Below, in pieces: positions 35,383 through 44,451 of a DNA stretch of 64,000 bases. Source of the stretch: an uncultured Erythrobacter sp. (GTDB taxonomy: Bacteria > Pseudomonadota > Alphaproteobacteria > Sphingomonadales > Sphingomonadaceae); assembly GCA_947502815.1 (NCBI GenBank), contig CANNBH010000001.1:1894818-1958817 (forward strand), given 5' to 3'. Position numbers and translations under genes: made by a program. The stretch's first letter is position 1. The number at the start of each line of letters is the position of its first letter. The notes below the pieces were generated by a model. That model saw nothing but the letters and a program-made list of their open reading frames with translations, searched no databases and had not been told where the DNA came from.

Positions 35383-36861
35383 TTACCTCACGCGGATAAC
35401 GATTTTCACTTTCTGACCAGCGATCAATCCTTCATCCGCGCTCAATCCGTTGAGAACACGGAAGCGCGCAATTTGCCCGTCATCATAGGCCATGCGCCGC
35501 GCCAACCCAGCGACAGTATCGCCCCGTTGGACGGTCACCACATCCAATTTGCGCGGAATGACCTGCGCCGCTTCGCTTGCGCTGATCCGGCGCATCGATC
35601 GGAACATCGCCGCAAACGTGCTCGCGCCCCCTGCCGGCGTAATGGCGGCAAAGTGATAGGCGCGGTCATTGGCAAATTCATACGCGAAGATCGTAACATC
35701 CACCTGAGAATCGCCGTTGTTGACCCGCGCCTGGCCATAGGCAGCGCGGAGTCCATTAACGGTGGTTGTTTCGACGCTCTGCGGAGCGAGATTGTTGTTC
35801 TCTCCGCCCAATTCCGTGAATTGTTGCCGAATATAGCTGTCGAGATTGCCATTATACGGCGCCAAAGTGAGCTGCGCTTGGCCGCTTTGTCCATTCACAC
35901 TGACCGCGCTTGACGAATTGACCATGTAAAAACCCTGCGGCGCGGTGAATGTCAGCCGCAGCTCAGGGTGAATGAAGTTGCTGCCCTCAATCACGCCCTG
36001 TTCCGGATCATCGCCGTACAGCAGACCGTCGATCCGCTGAAGGAAGGTGTCGCGATTCGTAACGGTTCCGGGCAGGCCTTGCGCCGCTGAAAGCGCACGT
36101 TGAACCCGGCTTGCGGGATCGGGGTGAGTCGATGCCCATTCCGGAACGCTCGCATCATCGCGCCCCTGCAACTGCGCATCGAGGCTGTTTTGCGCAGCCA
36201 GGCTGGCCAAAACAGTGCCCATCGCACGCGGATCATATCCGGCACTGGTCAGATATTGGATGCCCAGATCATCGGCCTGCGTTTCCTGAGAGCGCGAAAA
36301 GCTGAGTGTAAGCAGCTGGGTTCCCTGCAGAAATCCGCGCGAAACCGTTTCGCCCACACTGCTGTCGCCGAGCAAGATTGAGCTGCCGATCGCGCCGAGC
36401 ACACCAAGGATGGAATTGCGCTGCGCCGTTTGTTGGCGGCGCTGTGAATGCCGGGCGGCGACATGGCCGACTTCGTGCCCCATCACGCCGGCCAATTCCG
36501 CCTCATTGTTCATCAATGTGACCAGTTGGCGGGTTGTGTAAATATAGCCGCCGGGCACCGCAAACGCGTTGTTCACCGGAGAATTCAGCAGGCTGACTGT
36601 GAAACTTTCACGCGCGTTGCCCAGGCCGGAATGCACCGCAATATTCTTGCCAACTTGCTCAACATATTGCGCGTGAGATCCCGTCATTGCGCCGCCGAAT
36701 TGGGCCAGCAATTGCGGATGGTATTCGGCGCCCTGTTGCGCTTCGGTGGTGGTGATTGGCGTCGACGCCGACGGGATCGAACCACCGCCCATGCATCCGC
36801 TCAAAATCAATGCGAGTGGGGCAGTGCCCGCAATCAAATATTTCTTGGTCACTGTACTCAT
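35383..36861 (-). CDS. M48-family metalloprotease lipoprotein with LysM domain
   Basis: A 492-residue envelope protease. The lipobox LILSGC places the lipid-modified Cys at 23. The zinc site is HEVGH at 129-133, with the third ligand Glu193 in QETQADDLG. The M48 domain covers about 45-260. The C-terminal segment (about 445-490, VQRGDTVAGLARRM...GLIAGQKVKIV) is a LysM peptidoglycan-binding domain. In E. coli the related BepA acts on misassembled outer-membrane proteins; a similar periplasmic quality-control role is likely here. It is read after, and on the same strand as, nothing closely coupled. Confidence 0.92.
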   Translation of the reverse strand: MSTVTKKYLIAGTAPLALILSGCMGGGSIPSASTPITTTEAQQGAEYHPQLLAQFGGAMTGSHAQYVEQVGKNIAVHSGLGNARESFTVSLLNSPVNNAFAVPGGYIYTTRQLVTLMNNEAELAGVMGHEVGHVAARHSQRRQQTAQRNSILGVLGAIGSSILLGDSSVGETVSRGFLQGTQLLTLSFSRSQETQADDLGIQYLTSAGYDPRAMGTVLASLAAQNSLDAQLQGRDDASVPEWASTHPDPASRVQRALSAAQGLPGTVTNRDTFLQRIDGLLYGDDPEQGVIEGSNFIHPELRLTFTAPQGFYMVNSSSAVSVNGQSGQAQLTLAPYNGNLDSYIRQQFTELGGENNNLAPQSVETTTVNGLRAAYGQARVNNGDSQVDVTIFAYEFANDRAYHFAAITPAGGASTFAAMFRSMRRISASEAAQVIPRKLDVVTVQRGDTVAGLARRMAYDDGQIARFRVLNGLSADEGLIAGQKVKIVIRVR

Positions 36862-36942
36862 GCGCTCTCTCCCGGCTCAAAGTTCGCAGCGCTTCAGCGC
36901 CGACGGCTTCGTTTGGAGTTAACTATCGGGAAAGTGCGTCGC

Positions 36943-36956
36943 CGGGGCAAGCCCCG
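36943..36956 (-). terminator. Possible hairpin after accA
   Basis: The stem CGGGGC/GCCCCG with a two-base loop begins seven bases after the accA stop on that strand. No T run follows, so it may only stabilise the transcript end. Confidence 0.35.
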
Positions 36957-36962
36957 AGAGTG

Positions 36963-37922
36963 TCATCCACCCAGTTGCAGGAACCGTTCCTCGCGCATCC
37001 GGATCAAGGTTTCACTGTCCTTTTCGCTTAAATTATCAAGCTCTTCGGACAAAACCTTGCCAAGATTTCGAGCCATCGCCGGGCCATCGCGATGCGCGCC
37101 CCCGATAGGTTCTTTTACAATTCTGTCGATCACACCTTGGCGTTTGAGATGCTGCGCGGTGATTTTCATTGCCTGAGCGGCTTCAGACGCCTTGTCGGCA
37201 GTGCGCCACAAAATCGATGCGCACCCTTCGGGCGAAATCACCGAATAGACAGAATGTTCGAGCATCAAGACACGTTCAGCGCTGGCCAACGCGACCGCGC
37301 CGCCCGATCCGCCCTCACCCACAACAACCGCCACCATCGGAACTGGCAACGCAAGGCAGGCTTCGGTCGAACGCGCAATCGCTTCTGCTTGTCCGCGCTC
37401 TTCCGCTTCGATGCCGGGAAACGCGCCTGACGTATCCACCAATGTCACAACCGGCAGGCCAAATCGCCCAGCCAGTTCCATCAGGCGGATGGCTTTGCGA
37501 TAGCCTTCGGGTTTGCCCATGCCGAAATTGTGTTTGATCCGGCTTTGTGTGTCGTGGCCTTTTTCATGGCCTATCAGCATCACACGCCGCCCTTCGCCAT
37601 TCGCGTCAGTCAGCTTTGCAAAGCCGCCCAGGATCGCTTCGTCTTCGCCATAAAACCGGTCCCCGCCCAAAGGCATGAAATCGGTAAAGGCGTGTTCGAC
37701 ATAATCGCGAAAATGCGGCCGCTGCGGATGACGGGCGACCTGCGTCTTTTGCCATGGGGTCAGCGACGCATAAGTGCTGGCCAACAGCTCAACGCTTTTG
37801 CCTTCTAGCCGCTCAATCTCAGCAGCGACATCAACTTGGTGATCCGCGTCAACGCCGCGCAATTCATCGATGCGCTCATGGAGGCTGGAAACGGGTTTCT
37901 CAAAATCGAGGTAAGAAATCAT
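36963..37922 (-). CDS. accA: Acetyl-CoA carboxylase carboxyltransferase subunit alpha
   Basis: A 319-residue AccA, which with AccD transfers CO2 from carboxybiotin to acetyl-CoA in fatty-acid synthesis. The oxyanion-hole and CoA-binding segments are visible ([25 protein letters not shown] and [12 protein letters not shown]). The start [10 protein letters not shown] is family-typical; an earlier in-frame ATG would extend into xerD. The gene begins only 10 bases after the xerD stop, so both are likely on one transcript. No accD or accBC is in the window. Confidence 0.96.
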   Translation of the reverse strand: MISYLDFEKPVSSLHERIDELRGVDADHQVDVAAEIERLEGKSVELLASTYASLTPWQKTQVARHPQRPHFRDYVEHAFTDFMPLGGDRFYGEDEAILGGFAKLTDANGEGRRVMLIGHEKGHDTQSRIKHNFGMGKPEGYRKAIRLMELAGRFGLPVVTLVDTSGAFPGIEAEERGQAEAIARSTEACLALPVPMVAVVVGEGGSGGAVALASAERVLMLEHSVYSVISPEGCASILWRTADKASEAAQAMKITAQHLKRQGVIDRIVKEPIGGAHRDGPAMARNLGKVLSEELDNLSEKDSETLIRMREERFLQLGG

Positions 37923-37932
37923 AGAATGTGCG

Positions 37933-38820
37933 CTAATCCGAACGCTCGCGCGTGGCAAGCGGGTGCCGCGAATTTACAAGCTCCACAAGCCGTGCCGCAT
38001 CGACATGTGTGTATATTTGCGTGGTCGCAATATCGGCATGGCCAAGCAAGGTTTGCAGCACGCGCAAATCCGCTCCGCCTTCCAAAAGATGGGTTGCAAA
38101 GGCATGGCGCAGAACGTGCGGACTGATCCCGGCAGGGTCCAAATCGGCGCGCGCGGCCAGTTCTTTCAACATTTGGAACAGGCGCACACGCGACAGATGT
38201 TTGCCCCCGCGCGACGGAAAGAGGAATTTTGAGGCGGGTTCCACTGGACGCAAAGCAATCCACCTCGAAAGCGCCGATTGCGCTCTTTCGCTAACCGGGA
38301 CCATGCGCGCCTGACCACCCTTGCCCATGACCGTGATCAAAGGGGCATCGCGCGGCACAGTAGACAGCGGCAATCCCACCAGCTCCGTCGCGCGCAGGCC
38401 CGATCCATACAGCATTTCGAGCAGCGCCAATTGCCTGACCGCGGCGGGCTTTTCAGTGGACGCTTCGAATTCGGCCCGCGTCATCAAGGCCTCAACCGCG
38501 CCGTGCCCCAGAACCTTTGGCAAAGGGCGGCGGGTTCGCGGCTTTGGCAGGGCGCCCGAAGGATCATCGTCCCGCCATCCTTCATCCATCGCAAAACCGA
38601 AAAATTGGCGCAATGCCGACGCTTTTCGAGCGACGCTTGATGGTGCAAGCTCTGCCCATTCATGTGCGAGGCTTCCCACCATCACACGGTCGGCCTTGGC
38701 CAAATCGCCCAAGATTTCCTGTGCGCCTTCCAAATCCCGGCGATACGCAGCCAACGTGTTGGGCGCCGCGCCGCGTTCTGCGGCGAGCATGTCGAGAAAA
38801 TCCTGAACCGCGCCCACCAT
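37933..38820 (-). CDS. xerD: Tyrosine recombinase XerD
   Basis: A 295-residue tyrosine recombinase, which with XerC resolves chromosome dimers at dif. The catalytic residues are present: Arg in [13 protein letters not shown], Lys in [12 protein letters not shown], HxxR in [11 protein letters not shown], the [16 protein letters not shown] box, and its Tyr. N-terminal SAM-like core-binding domain is intact. XerD is favoured over XerC because of overall similarity, not because of a single residue. No dif site or phage gene is nearby, so this is the housekeeping enzyme and not an element integrase. Confidence 0.9.
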   Translation of the reverse strand: MVGAVQDFLDMLAAERGAAPNTLAAYRRDLEGAQEILGDLAKADRVMVGSLAHEWAELAPSSVARKASALRQFFGFAMDEGWRDDDPSGALPKPRTRRPLPKVLGHGAVEALMTRAEFEASTEKPAAVRQLALLEMLYGSGLRATELVGLPLSTVPRDAPLITVMGKGGQARMVPVSERAQSALSRWIALRPVEPASKFLFPSRGGKHLSRVRLFQMLKELAARADLDPAGISPHVLRHAFATHLLEGGADLRVLQTLLGHADIATTQIYTHVDAARLVELVNSRHPLATRERSD

Positions 38821-38866
38821 CAGCGGCCCGTCAACGGGGCTGTCACGGGAATCATGCTTAGCGGGA

Positions 38867-40750
38867 TCAAGCGCGCGCGATCGCCTCTGCGGCGATCATC
38901 CTTGCCTCTGCGTCCATACCCACTGCGCGCAACGCAGAAACGACATGATACAGATGCAGCGGCGTCATTTGTGACCAATCCGCACCTTGCATGCCCAGTC
39001 CAGCGAGCATCGCGACCATGGCTGGATTTTGCACCTCTGCCGCGCGGTCAATCATCCGAGTCCAGCGCGTCTGGCGACTTAGATCCGCGCCATAGGCGTT
39101 CGCATCATCCTGTGTCATCCGGCCTAGCCCGGCCAGACCCGCAACCAGAAACGCCGATTTGCGCGCCTCTTCGCTGTCATCTTGATCGTAGAAACTCTCA
39201 ACCGCGTCCGCTGCCGCGCTGCCCGCGCCGGGATCAGACACAGCAATGAGCGCCCATGCCATCGACCCGGGCTCTACAAATTCACCCCAAACCGCCGCAT
39301 CCCGATCCAGCCCAGCAGTCAACATAGAAGCGATCAAATCGCCAGCATCACCCGCATTATCCGCCGATGGTGCAATCCGCGCGGCGGCATAGGCGGTGAG
39401 GATTTGGCCGGGAAAATCTGCGTTCCCTTCGCCCCACAGCCCTCTCATCGCCGCAATCCGAATGCCCGCATCACCGCCGACAAACGCCTCACGCAAGCGC
39501 GCAGCCCGCTGTGCGGCATTCCCGCCAATCGCATTGTCGGAATAGACCTGAGAATACAGATCAACCATGGCGGAGGACGATAACACGCCGCGGCCCGCCG
39601 CAAATTCGGCAAAGCCCGCACGTTCGCCCAAAGGCAGCATTGGAGCCGAAGCGGCCGCAAGCGGATAATAGGCGCCGCGCGGACCGGACAATGCGCTTTC
39701 TAACAGTCCCGATGGAATGTCATCGCCCACCGCGTTTGCAATCGCAAAGCGCCAAGGTGTCAGCTCTTCAACGCCTTCCCAGCTGACAGTGGTGCCGCCC
39801 CGCCCTCGTCCAGCGGCTCCGGCATAACGCTGCGCCAACAAAATATCGATTTCAGGGGCAATTTCATCGTTTTGCGCGCCGTTCAATTGCGATCCGGCCA
39901 AAGCGCCCTCGCCTGCATAGGCGTTGCAAATCGCCTGCATCATCACCCATTCTGGATTCTCGCGTGCGGAACCCTGTAACCGCACAGCAGGGCACGCACC
40001 GACAAGATCGGAGGAGGCGATATACGCCGTCAAAGCTTGGCTCGTCATGGCCGTCGACCAATTGCCGGTGTCTACGTCCTGAACCAGACCGCGCGTAACC
40101 GCATATTCGCCAATAGAATTGAGCACGCCTGCACGCAGAGTGGCAAATTCCACGGGGTCCATGCCCTCAGGTGCAGCCAGCCTGCTCGCCAAAGCGCGGC
40201 GAACAAGAATATGCCCCCAGCGCGAAACGACAGGACCATCCATTCCCACCAAAACCGCGCGGACAAGGTTTTCGGGTTGCTTGGCTAGACCCGCCGTCGG
40301 CAGCCCGCCCTCAGCCGGGGAAAGAACACCCACTTGTGACAAAGCACGGCGAGCGGCGGGTGGAATGTCGAATTTGGGTTTTAACCCCAACAGATCATCC
40401 AGCTGATCTGTCGAAAGGTCTTCCAATTCATCAAGCGACGGGAGCCCAGAAAGCTCTTCCTGCGAAACCTGCGGCACAGGCGGCAAATTGGCGGGCGCAG
40501 GTCCTGCCGCTCCGCCCGTAATAGGGGGAGGCGCGTTCACCGAAGGCGCTGGCCCAACTGGGGCAACTGGCGGCGCGACCGTTGGCGCGGGCGCAGGCGT
40601 CGGTGCCGGCGCAGGGTCATCGAAACCCGGCGGCAAAAGCGATTCGGGAGCATCCTGCGCGCTAACCAAAGACGCTGCAAAACCGCCCACGCCCGCCGCC
40701 ATCAATGCAAGCGACGCCGTGCCAGTAATCAAAACCCCGCGTTTCATCAT
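38867..40750 (-). CDS. Large exported protein of unknown function with proline-rich linker
   Basis: A 627-residue protein that I do not recognise. It has a signal peptide (cleavage near SLVSAQ, residue 31), then a Pro/Ala-rich linker (about 40-92), then a long, mostly helical region of about 530 residues rich in Ala and Gly. Short helical pairs of about 35-40 residues suggest a solenoid (TPR- or SEL1-like), but no motif is clear enough to name. Its start overlaps the stop of a small membrane protein by four bases, so the two are translated together. It is probably periplasmic. Confidence 0.8.
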   Translation of the reverse strand: MMKRGVLITGTASLALMAAGVGGFAASLVSAQDAPESLLPPGFDDPAPAPTPAPAPTVAPPVAPVGPAPSVNAPPPITGGAAGPAPANLPPVPQVSQEELSGLPSLDELEDLSTDQLDDLLGLKPKFDIPPAARRALSQVGVLSPAEGGLPTAGLAKQPENLVRAVLVGMDGPVVSRWGHILVRRALASRLAAPEGMDPVEFATLRAGVLNSIGEYAVTRGLVQDVDTGNWSTAMTSQALTAYIASSDLVGACPAVRLQGSARENPEWVMMQAICNAYAGEGALAGSQLNGAQNDEIAPEIDILLAQRYAGAAGRGRGGTTVSWEGVEELTPWRFAIANAVGDDIPSGLLESALSGPRGAYYPLAAASAPMLPLGERAGFAEFAAGRGVLSSSAMVDLYSQVYSDNAIGGNAAQRAARLREAFVGGDAGIRIAAMRGLWGEGNADFPGQILTAYAAARIAPSADNAGDAGDLIASMLTAGLDRDAAVWGEFVEPGSMAWALIAVSDPGAGSAAADAVESFYDQDDSEEARKSAFLVAGLAGLGRMTQDDANAYGADLSRQTRWTRMIDRAAEVQNPAMVAMLAGLGMQGADWSQMTPLHLYHVVSALRAVGMDAEARMIAAEAIARA

Positions 40751-40992
40751 GAATCACCTGAATTGAATGAACCTGCCCCTATATCGGACAGCGCAATCTG
40801 TTGCTCGATTGGATGGATCGGTTCCTCTCCGCCATCAATATAGGCGATAAGCAGAATGCCCAAAACCGCAATCGCGCCATAGATCGCCAATTTGGGCAGC
40901 CCGGTGCGGCTTTGGGCGCGGCGGCCGCCAGCGCGGAGGCGCGAGCCAGAGCGCGGAGATTGCTCCATTGGAAGAATGCGTTGTTTAGACAT
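40747..40992 (-). CDS. Small single-pass membrane protein
   Basis: An 81-residue protein with a basic N-terminal half (about 12 Arg/Lys in the first 33 residues), one membrane helix (KLAIYGAIAVLGILLIAYI, about 34-52) and an acidic, short outer tail. By the positive-inside rule the tail faces the periplasm. The stop overlaps the start of the large exported protein (ATGA), suggesting the two act together in the envelope. Only 38 bases separate its start from the divergent aroK start. Confidence 0.7.
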   Translation of the reverse strand: MSKQRILPMEQSPRSGSRLRAGGRRAQSRTGLPKLAIYGAIAVLGILLIAYIDGGEEPIHPIEQQIALSDIGAGSFNSGDS

Positions 40993-41030
40993 GTTGCGCG
41001 CGCTCTACCCCATCTATAGGCGGTGGGGCA

Positions 41031-41597
41031 ATGACCGCAAACACGCCTTTGAACCGAACCGATATTGCGAGGATTTCCGCGCAGTTGGACAGGCCTATTG
41101 CCTTGGTCGGGCTGATGGGTGTGGGCAAATCCACAGTCGGGCGGCGGCTTAGCGGACTGCTGGGCCGCAGTTTTGTTGATGCCGATGACGCGATAGAGGC
41201 CGCCGCTCAGCGATCAATATCTGAGATTTTTGACGCACATGGCGAAGAATATTTCCGCGATGGAGAGCGCCGCGTTATCGCCCGATTGATTGAGGAAGGC
41301 ACCGGAGTAATCGCAACAGGCGGCGGTGCCTTTATCGATGATGAAACGCGCAATGTGATCTTGAACAGCGCGTTGGCGGTCTGGATCGATTGCGACATCG
41401 ACACGCTGGTTGAAAGAACATCCAGACGCAATTCGCGCCCTTTGCTGCGCGGCGGCGACCCGAAAACAATTTTGACCGATTTAATGAATGCGCGCCGGCA
41501 GTTTTATGCTCAAGCCCCCATCCGGGTGGAAAGCCGCGACGGTCCGCATTCCGATACTGCGCACGCAATAATTGAGGCGATATACGAATGGCTGTAA
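41031..41597 (+). CDS. aroK: Shikimate kinase
   Basis: A 188-residue shikimate kinase with P-loop GLMGVGKST (27-35), the DADDAIE shikimate-binding segment, the GGGAF loop and the RNSRPLL lid. It makes shikimate 3-phosphate in the chorismate pathway. TATAGG ten bases before the start suggests a nearly leaderless transcript. Its end overlaps aroB by ten bases. Confidence 0.95.
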   Translation: MTANTPLNRTDIARISAQLDRPIALVGLMGVGKSTVGRRLSGLLGRSFVDADDAIEAAAQRSISEIFDAHGEEYFRDGERRVIARLIEEGTGVIATGGGAFIDDETRNVILNSALAVWIDCDIDTLVERTSRRNSRPLLRGGDPKTILTDLMNARRQFYAQAPIRVESRDGPHSDTAHAIIEAIYEWL

Positions 41598-42712
41598 TTG
41601 AAGTTGCGCTGGCTGGGCGCGAGTATGATGTCACGATTGAGGCGGGCGCAATCGACGAGATGGATAAACGCCTCTGGGATTTTCTGCCGGCTAGCATTCC
41701 GGGCCGCCCCAAAATTCCATTTGTGGCCGACACCAACACTTACAAATTGTATTCAGGTGCGATCGCAATGGCGATGGGGACCGAGGGTTATGAGGCAGAT
41801 TGGTTCGTTGTCGAACCGGGTGAAGGCGCAAAAAGTTGGGCCGTGCTGGAACGACTCACGGATTGGCTGCTCGCGCTGGGCGTCACGCGCTCTGACCATG
41901 TCTTTGCCCTTGGCGGCGGGGTTGTTGGTGACCTTACTGGATTTGCCTGCGCTGTGATGAAACGCGGGTGCGGGTTTGTGCAAATCCCCACCACTCTTTT
42001 GGCGCAGGTCGACAGTTCGGTTGGCGGTAAAACCGCAATCAACACCGGGGCTGGAAAAAACCTGATTGGAGCGTTTCACCAGCCAGCGGCCGTGTTGATC
42101 GACCCGCTTGTTTTGAACACGCTGCCTGATCGCGAAATGCGCGCTGGGTTTGCCGAAGTGCTCAAATATGGGCTGCTGGGCGATGCTGAATTCTTTGACT
42201 GGTTGGAGGGCAACGCGGCTAAGGTTTTAGAGCGCGAACCCGCTGCCCTGTCCCACGCTATCGCCACCAGCATCCGGGCCAAGGCTCGCATAGTGGCTGC
42301 GGATGAGCGTGAGACATCGGGTGTGCGTGCCTTGCTCAATCTCGGTCACACCTTTGGCCACGCCTTGGAGGCGGAAACTGGATTTTCAGACCGCTTGCTC
42401 CACGGCGAAGCGGTTGCCTTGGGAATGGTCCTGGCCGCAAAATATTCGGCGCGGCGCGGCGAAATTTCGGCGCAAGACGCAGATCGTGCGGCAGCCGTGA
42501 TCGCGGCATCGGGCCTGCCGTCGGAAATCGCCAGTTTGGGGATGCAATGCGATGGCGAGCGGCTTGTCGATCACATGCGGCACGACAAAAAAATGGAAAG
42601 CGACCACCTCCCCTTCCTGCTGCTTAAAGGGATCGGTGCTGCCTATATGGCCCGTAATGTGGAGCTGTCGGATGTTGCCGCGTTTTTGGATGAGGAGCTT
42701 GTCCGCGCATGA
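41588..42712 (+). CDS. aroB: 3-Dehydroquinate synthase
   Basis: A 374-residue AroB that cyclises DAHP to 3-dehydroquinate using NAD and a metal. Visible motifs are ALGGGVVGDLTGF, TTLLAQVDSSVGGKTAIN, the metal ligands in EVLKYGLLGD, LNLGHTFGHALE and LLHGEAVALGM. It overlaps aroK and the cyclase-family gene (four bases), so the three are one unit. aroK-aroB is a standard order. Confidence 0.97.
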   Translation: MAVIEVALAGREYDVTIEAGAIDEMDKRLWDFLPASIPGRPKIPFVADTNTYKLYSGAIAMAMGTEGYEADWFVVEPGEGAKSWAVLERLTDWLLALGVTRSDHVFALGGGVVGDLTGFACAVMKRGCGFVQIPTTLLAQVDSSVGGKTAINTGAGKNLIGAFHQPAAVLIDPLVLNTLPDREMRAGFAEVLKYGLLGDAEFFDWLEGNAAKVLEREPAALSHAIATSIRAKARIVAADERETSGVRALLNLGHTFGHALEAETGFSDRLLHGEAVALGMVLAAKYSARRGEISAQDADRAAAVIAASGLPSEIASLGMQCDGERLVDHMRHDKKMESDHLPFLLLKGIGAAYMARNVELSDVAAFLDEELVRA

Positions 42713-43479
42713 CCCAGTTCATCGATCTGTCCATCCCAATCACCAATGACGTGATTTCCGATCCAGAGGTCATGCGGCCCAAAATCCAATATATGACGCA
42801 TGAGGACACTTGGGCACAGATCGCGATGTTCTTTCCGGGGCTTGAGAAAAAGGACTTGCCCGATGGTGAAGGTTGGGCGGTCGAAATGCTGGAATTGTCC
42901 ACGCACAACGGCACCCATATGGACGCGCCATGGCACTATCATTCCACCACCGATTCCGGCGGTGCCCCCGCACCCAGCATTGATGAAGCACCACTCGACC
43001 GGTTTTTCCGGCCCGGCGTAAAGCTCGATTTCTCTCACCTGCCCCATGGCCATGTTGTGAGCGCAGCGGAACTCGAGGCCGCCTTTGCAGCCATTGATTA
43101 CACGCTCCAACCGCTCGACATTGTGTTGATTCAATCAGGCGCGATCTACGGCACCGACAATTTTACCGATCAAGGCGTCGGTCTTGGTGCGGAAGCGACA
43201 TTGTGGTTGACGCAGCGCGGTGTTGAAGTGGTCGGCACCGATGCATGGAGCTGGGACGCTCCCTTCAGCCACACCGCCAAAAAATGGGCCGAAACCCGCG
43301 ATCCCACAATTATTTGGGAAGGGCACAAAGCAGGACGCATTCGCCCCTATTACCAGATTGAAAAGCTGACCAATCTGGACGCTTTGCCCGCGCATGGCTT
43401 CACTTTCAGCTGTTTCCCAGTGAAGATCGAACGCGCCAGCGCCGGTTGGATCCGCGCGGTTGCCTTGGTGGATGGTTAA
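42709..43479 (+). CDS. Cyclase-family metal hydrolase (kynurenine-formamidase-like)
   Basis: A 256-residue protein of the cyclase/KynB family (Pfam Cyclase). The metal site HNGTHMDAPWH (66-76) is complete, with the further family segment DAWSWD. Known members hydrolyse N-formylkynurenine or other amides and lactones. No kynurenine gene is near, and its coupling to aroB is likely positional, so the substrate is unknown. Its TAA shares the TTAA sequence with the TAA of the convergent MAPEG gene, an overlap of four bases. Confidence 0.82.
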   Translation: MTQFIDLSIPITNDVISDPEVMRPKIQYMTHEDTWAQIAMFFPGLEKKDLPDGEGWAVEMLELSTHNGTHMDAPWHYHSTTDSGGAPAPSIDEAPLDRFFRPGVKLDFSHLPHGHVVSAAELEAAFAAIDYTLQPLDIVLIQSGAIYGTDNFTDQGVGLGAEATLWLTQRGVEVVGTDAWSWDAPFSHTAKKWAETRDPTIIWEGHKAGRIRPYYQIEKLTNLDALPAHGFTFSCFPVKIERASAGWIRAVALVDG

Positions 43480-43874
43480 GACGCAACGCCAATCACAATA
43501 AGCACCGCAAGCCCAAGCATGGTTAGCCAAGTCAGGATCACGCCAGCTTGCCGCATCAATGGCGCTTTGCCGGGTTCAGATGGTTGATGCAAACCGATAG
43601 CATGCGCGATCCTTCCGAGCGAAAAGGCCGCAGCAAACGCTATCAAAAGGCCTGAATTGGCACCGGCGTTTTCAAGCAAACCCAGCATGATCAAGACAAT
43701 CGGCGCGTGCTCAGCAAGGTTGCCGTGGCTGCGGCTCGCAGCGATCAAACCAGGGTCATCGGCATCACCAAACGCAGCTTTCAATGCGAGACGTTTCCGA
43801 ACCGTTTGAACAGCCAAAACGAGCAATAGCACCGCCAAAAATGCGGCGCTTATAGATGTGATAGGTAACGGCAA
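43476..43874 (-). CDS. MAPEG-family membrane protein
   Basis: A 132-residue protein with four predicted membrane helices and the MAPEG pattern (LRLA-type basic segment after helix 1, then HGNLAEHAPIVLIMLGLLE, GRIAHAIGLH). Members are glutathione-transferase-like or of unknown use in bacteria. The start is a TTG at 43874 with GGAGGAG upstream. It converges on the cyclase gene. Confidence 0.82.
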   Translation of the reverse strand: MPLPITSISAAFLAVLLLVLAVQTVRKRLALKAAFGDADDPGLIAASRSHGNLAEHAPIVLIMLGLLENAGANSGLLIAFAAAFSLGRIAHAIGLHQPSEPGKAPLMRQAGVILTWLTMLGLAVLIVIGVAS

Positions 43875-43941
43875 TGTCTCTTCTCCTCCGGTCTAGACTA
43901 GTCAGATACCTATCCAACTGCAATCGGTGGAGGCCAGTTGG

Positions 43942-44220
43942 TCAGCTGGCAGACCGCGGGATTTTGGCAACCTTGTCGCTGATGTCGGTCAGTTTCGCGC
44001 CCTTTGATGCAGCCTCTTCGGCCATCATCTCATCATGCTCTGCAAAGAGACGCTCAATCTCCAAACGCCGATCGAGCAGCATATGCGCAATACCCGGAGC
44101 AAGGCTTTCCCCATCACCGATCTGGCCAAGCAAAGCCGCCAAATCGCTTTCGGTGGCCTCACGGCCCGTCTTGAAAAAATTGCCTTTCCGGTCGAAGTAA
44201 CCGGTGCCTTTTTTTGCCAT
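43942..44220 (-). CDS. Small conserved-looking protein of unknown function
   Basis: A 92-residue soluble protein with the start MAKKGTGYFDRKGNFFKT and a helical rest rich in charged residues. I do not recognise a named domain, but the aromatic-glycine start resembles a family seen in sphingomonads. AGGGGA six bases before the ATG at 44220 supports it over an in-frame ATG 75 bases upstream. It lies 67 bp upstream of the MAPEG gene on the same strand. Confidence 0.7.
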   Translation of the reverse strand: MAKKGTGYFDRKGNFFKTGREATESDLAALLGQIGDGESLAPGIAHMLLDRRLEIERLFAEHDEMMAEEAASKGAKLTDISDKVAKIPRSAS

Positions 44221-44451
44221 GCCTGATCCCCTAAATGGCATCTCAGCCTGCATATAAAGCGCAGTGAAACGCCGAGTCGGTGACAACATGGTCACTGAAA
44301 TGCGGCGAAGTTACCAGCCTATTTGTGGACAAAGCAGCATTCTGGCGAGAAATTGTCGGATCAATACAACACGATACGTAACAACTTGTATCCCGCGCAT
44401 GGAAAATTGCGGGACCGGCAAAGATTATTAGTCAGCGCCCATCGCCAACAA
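44221..44451. other. Gap between pccA and the small protein gene
   Basis: A 231-bp stretch with no convincing gene. It should hold the 3' end of the long propionate array and the promoter of the 92-residue protein. I see no clear terminator hairpin. Confidence 0.4.

Noticed and set aside
37933..38820. Integrase as a sign of a mobile element
   Set aside because: The recombinase has the size and motifs of housekeeping XerD, with accA next to it and no attachment-site duplication or phage gene nearby.
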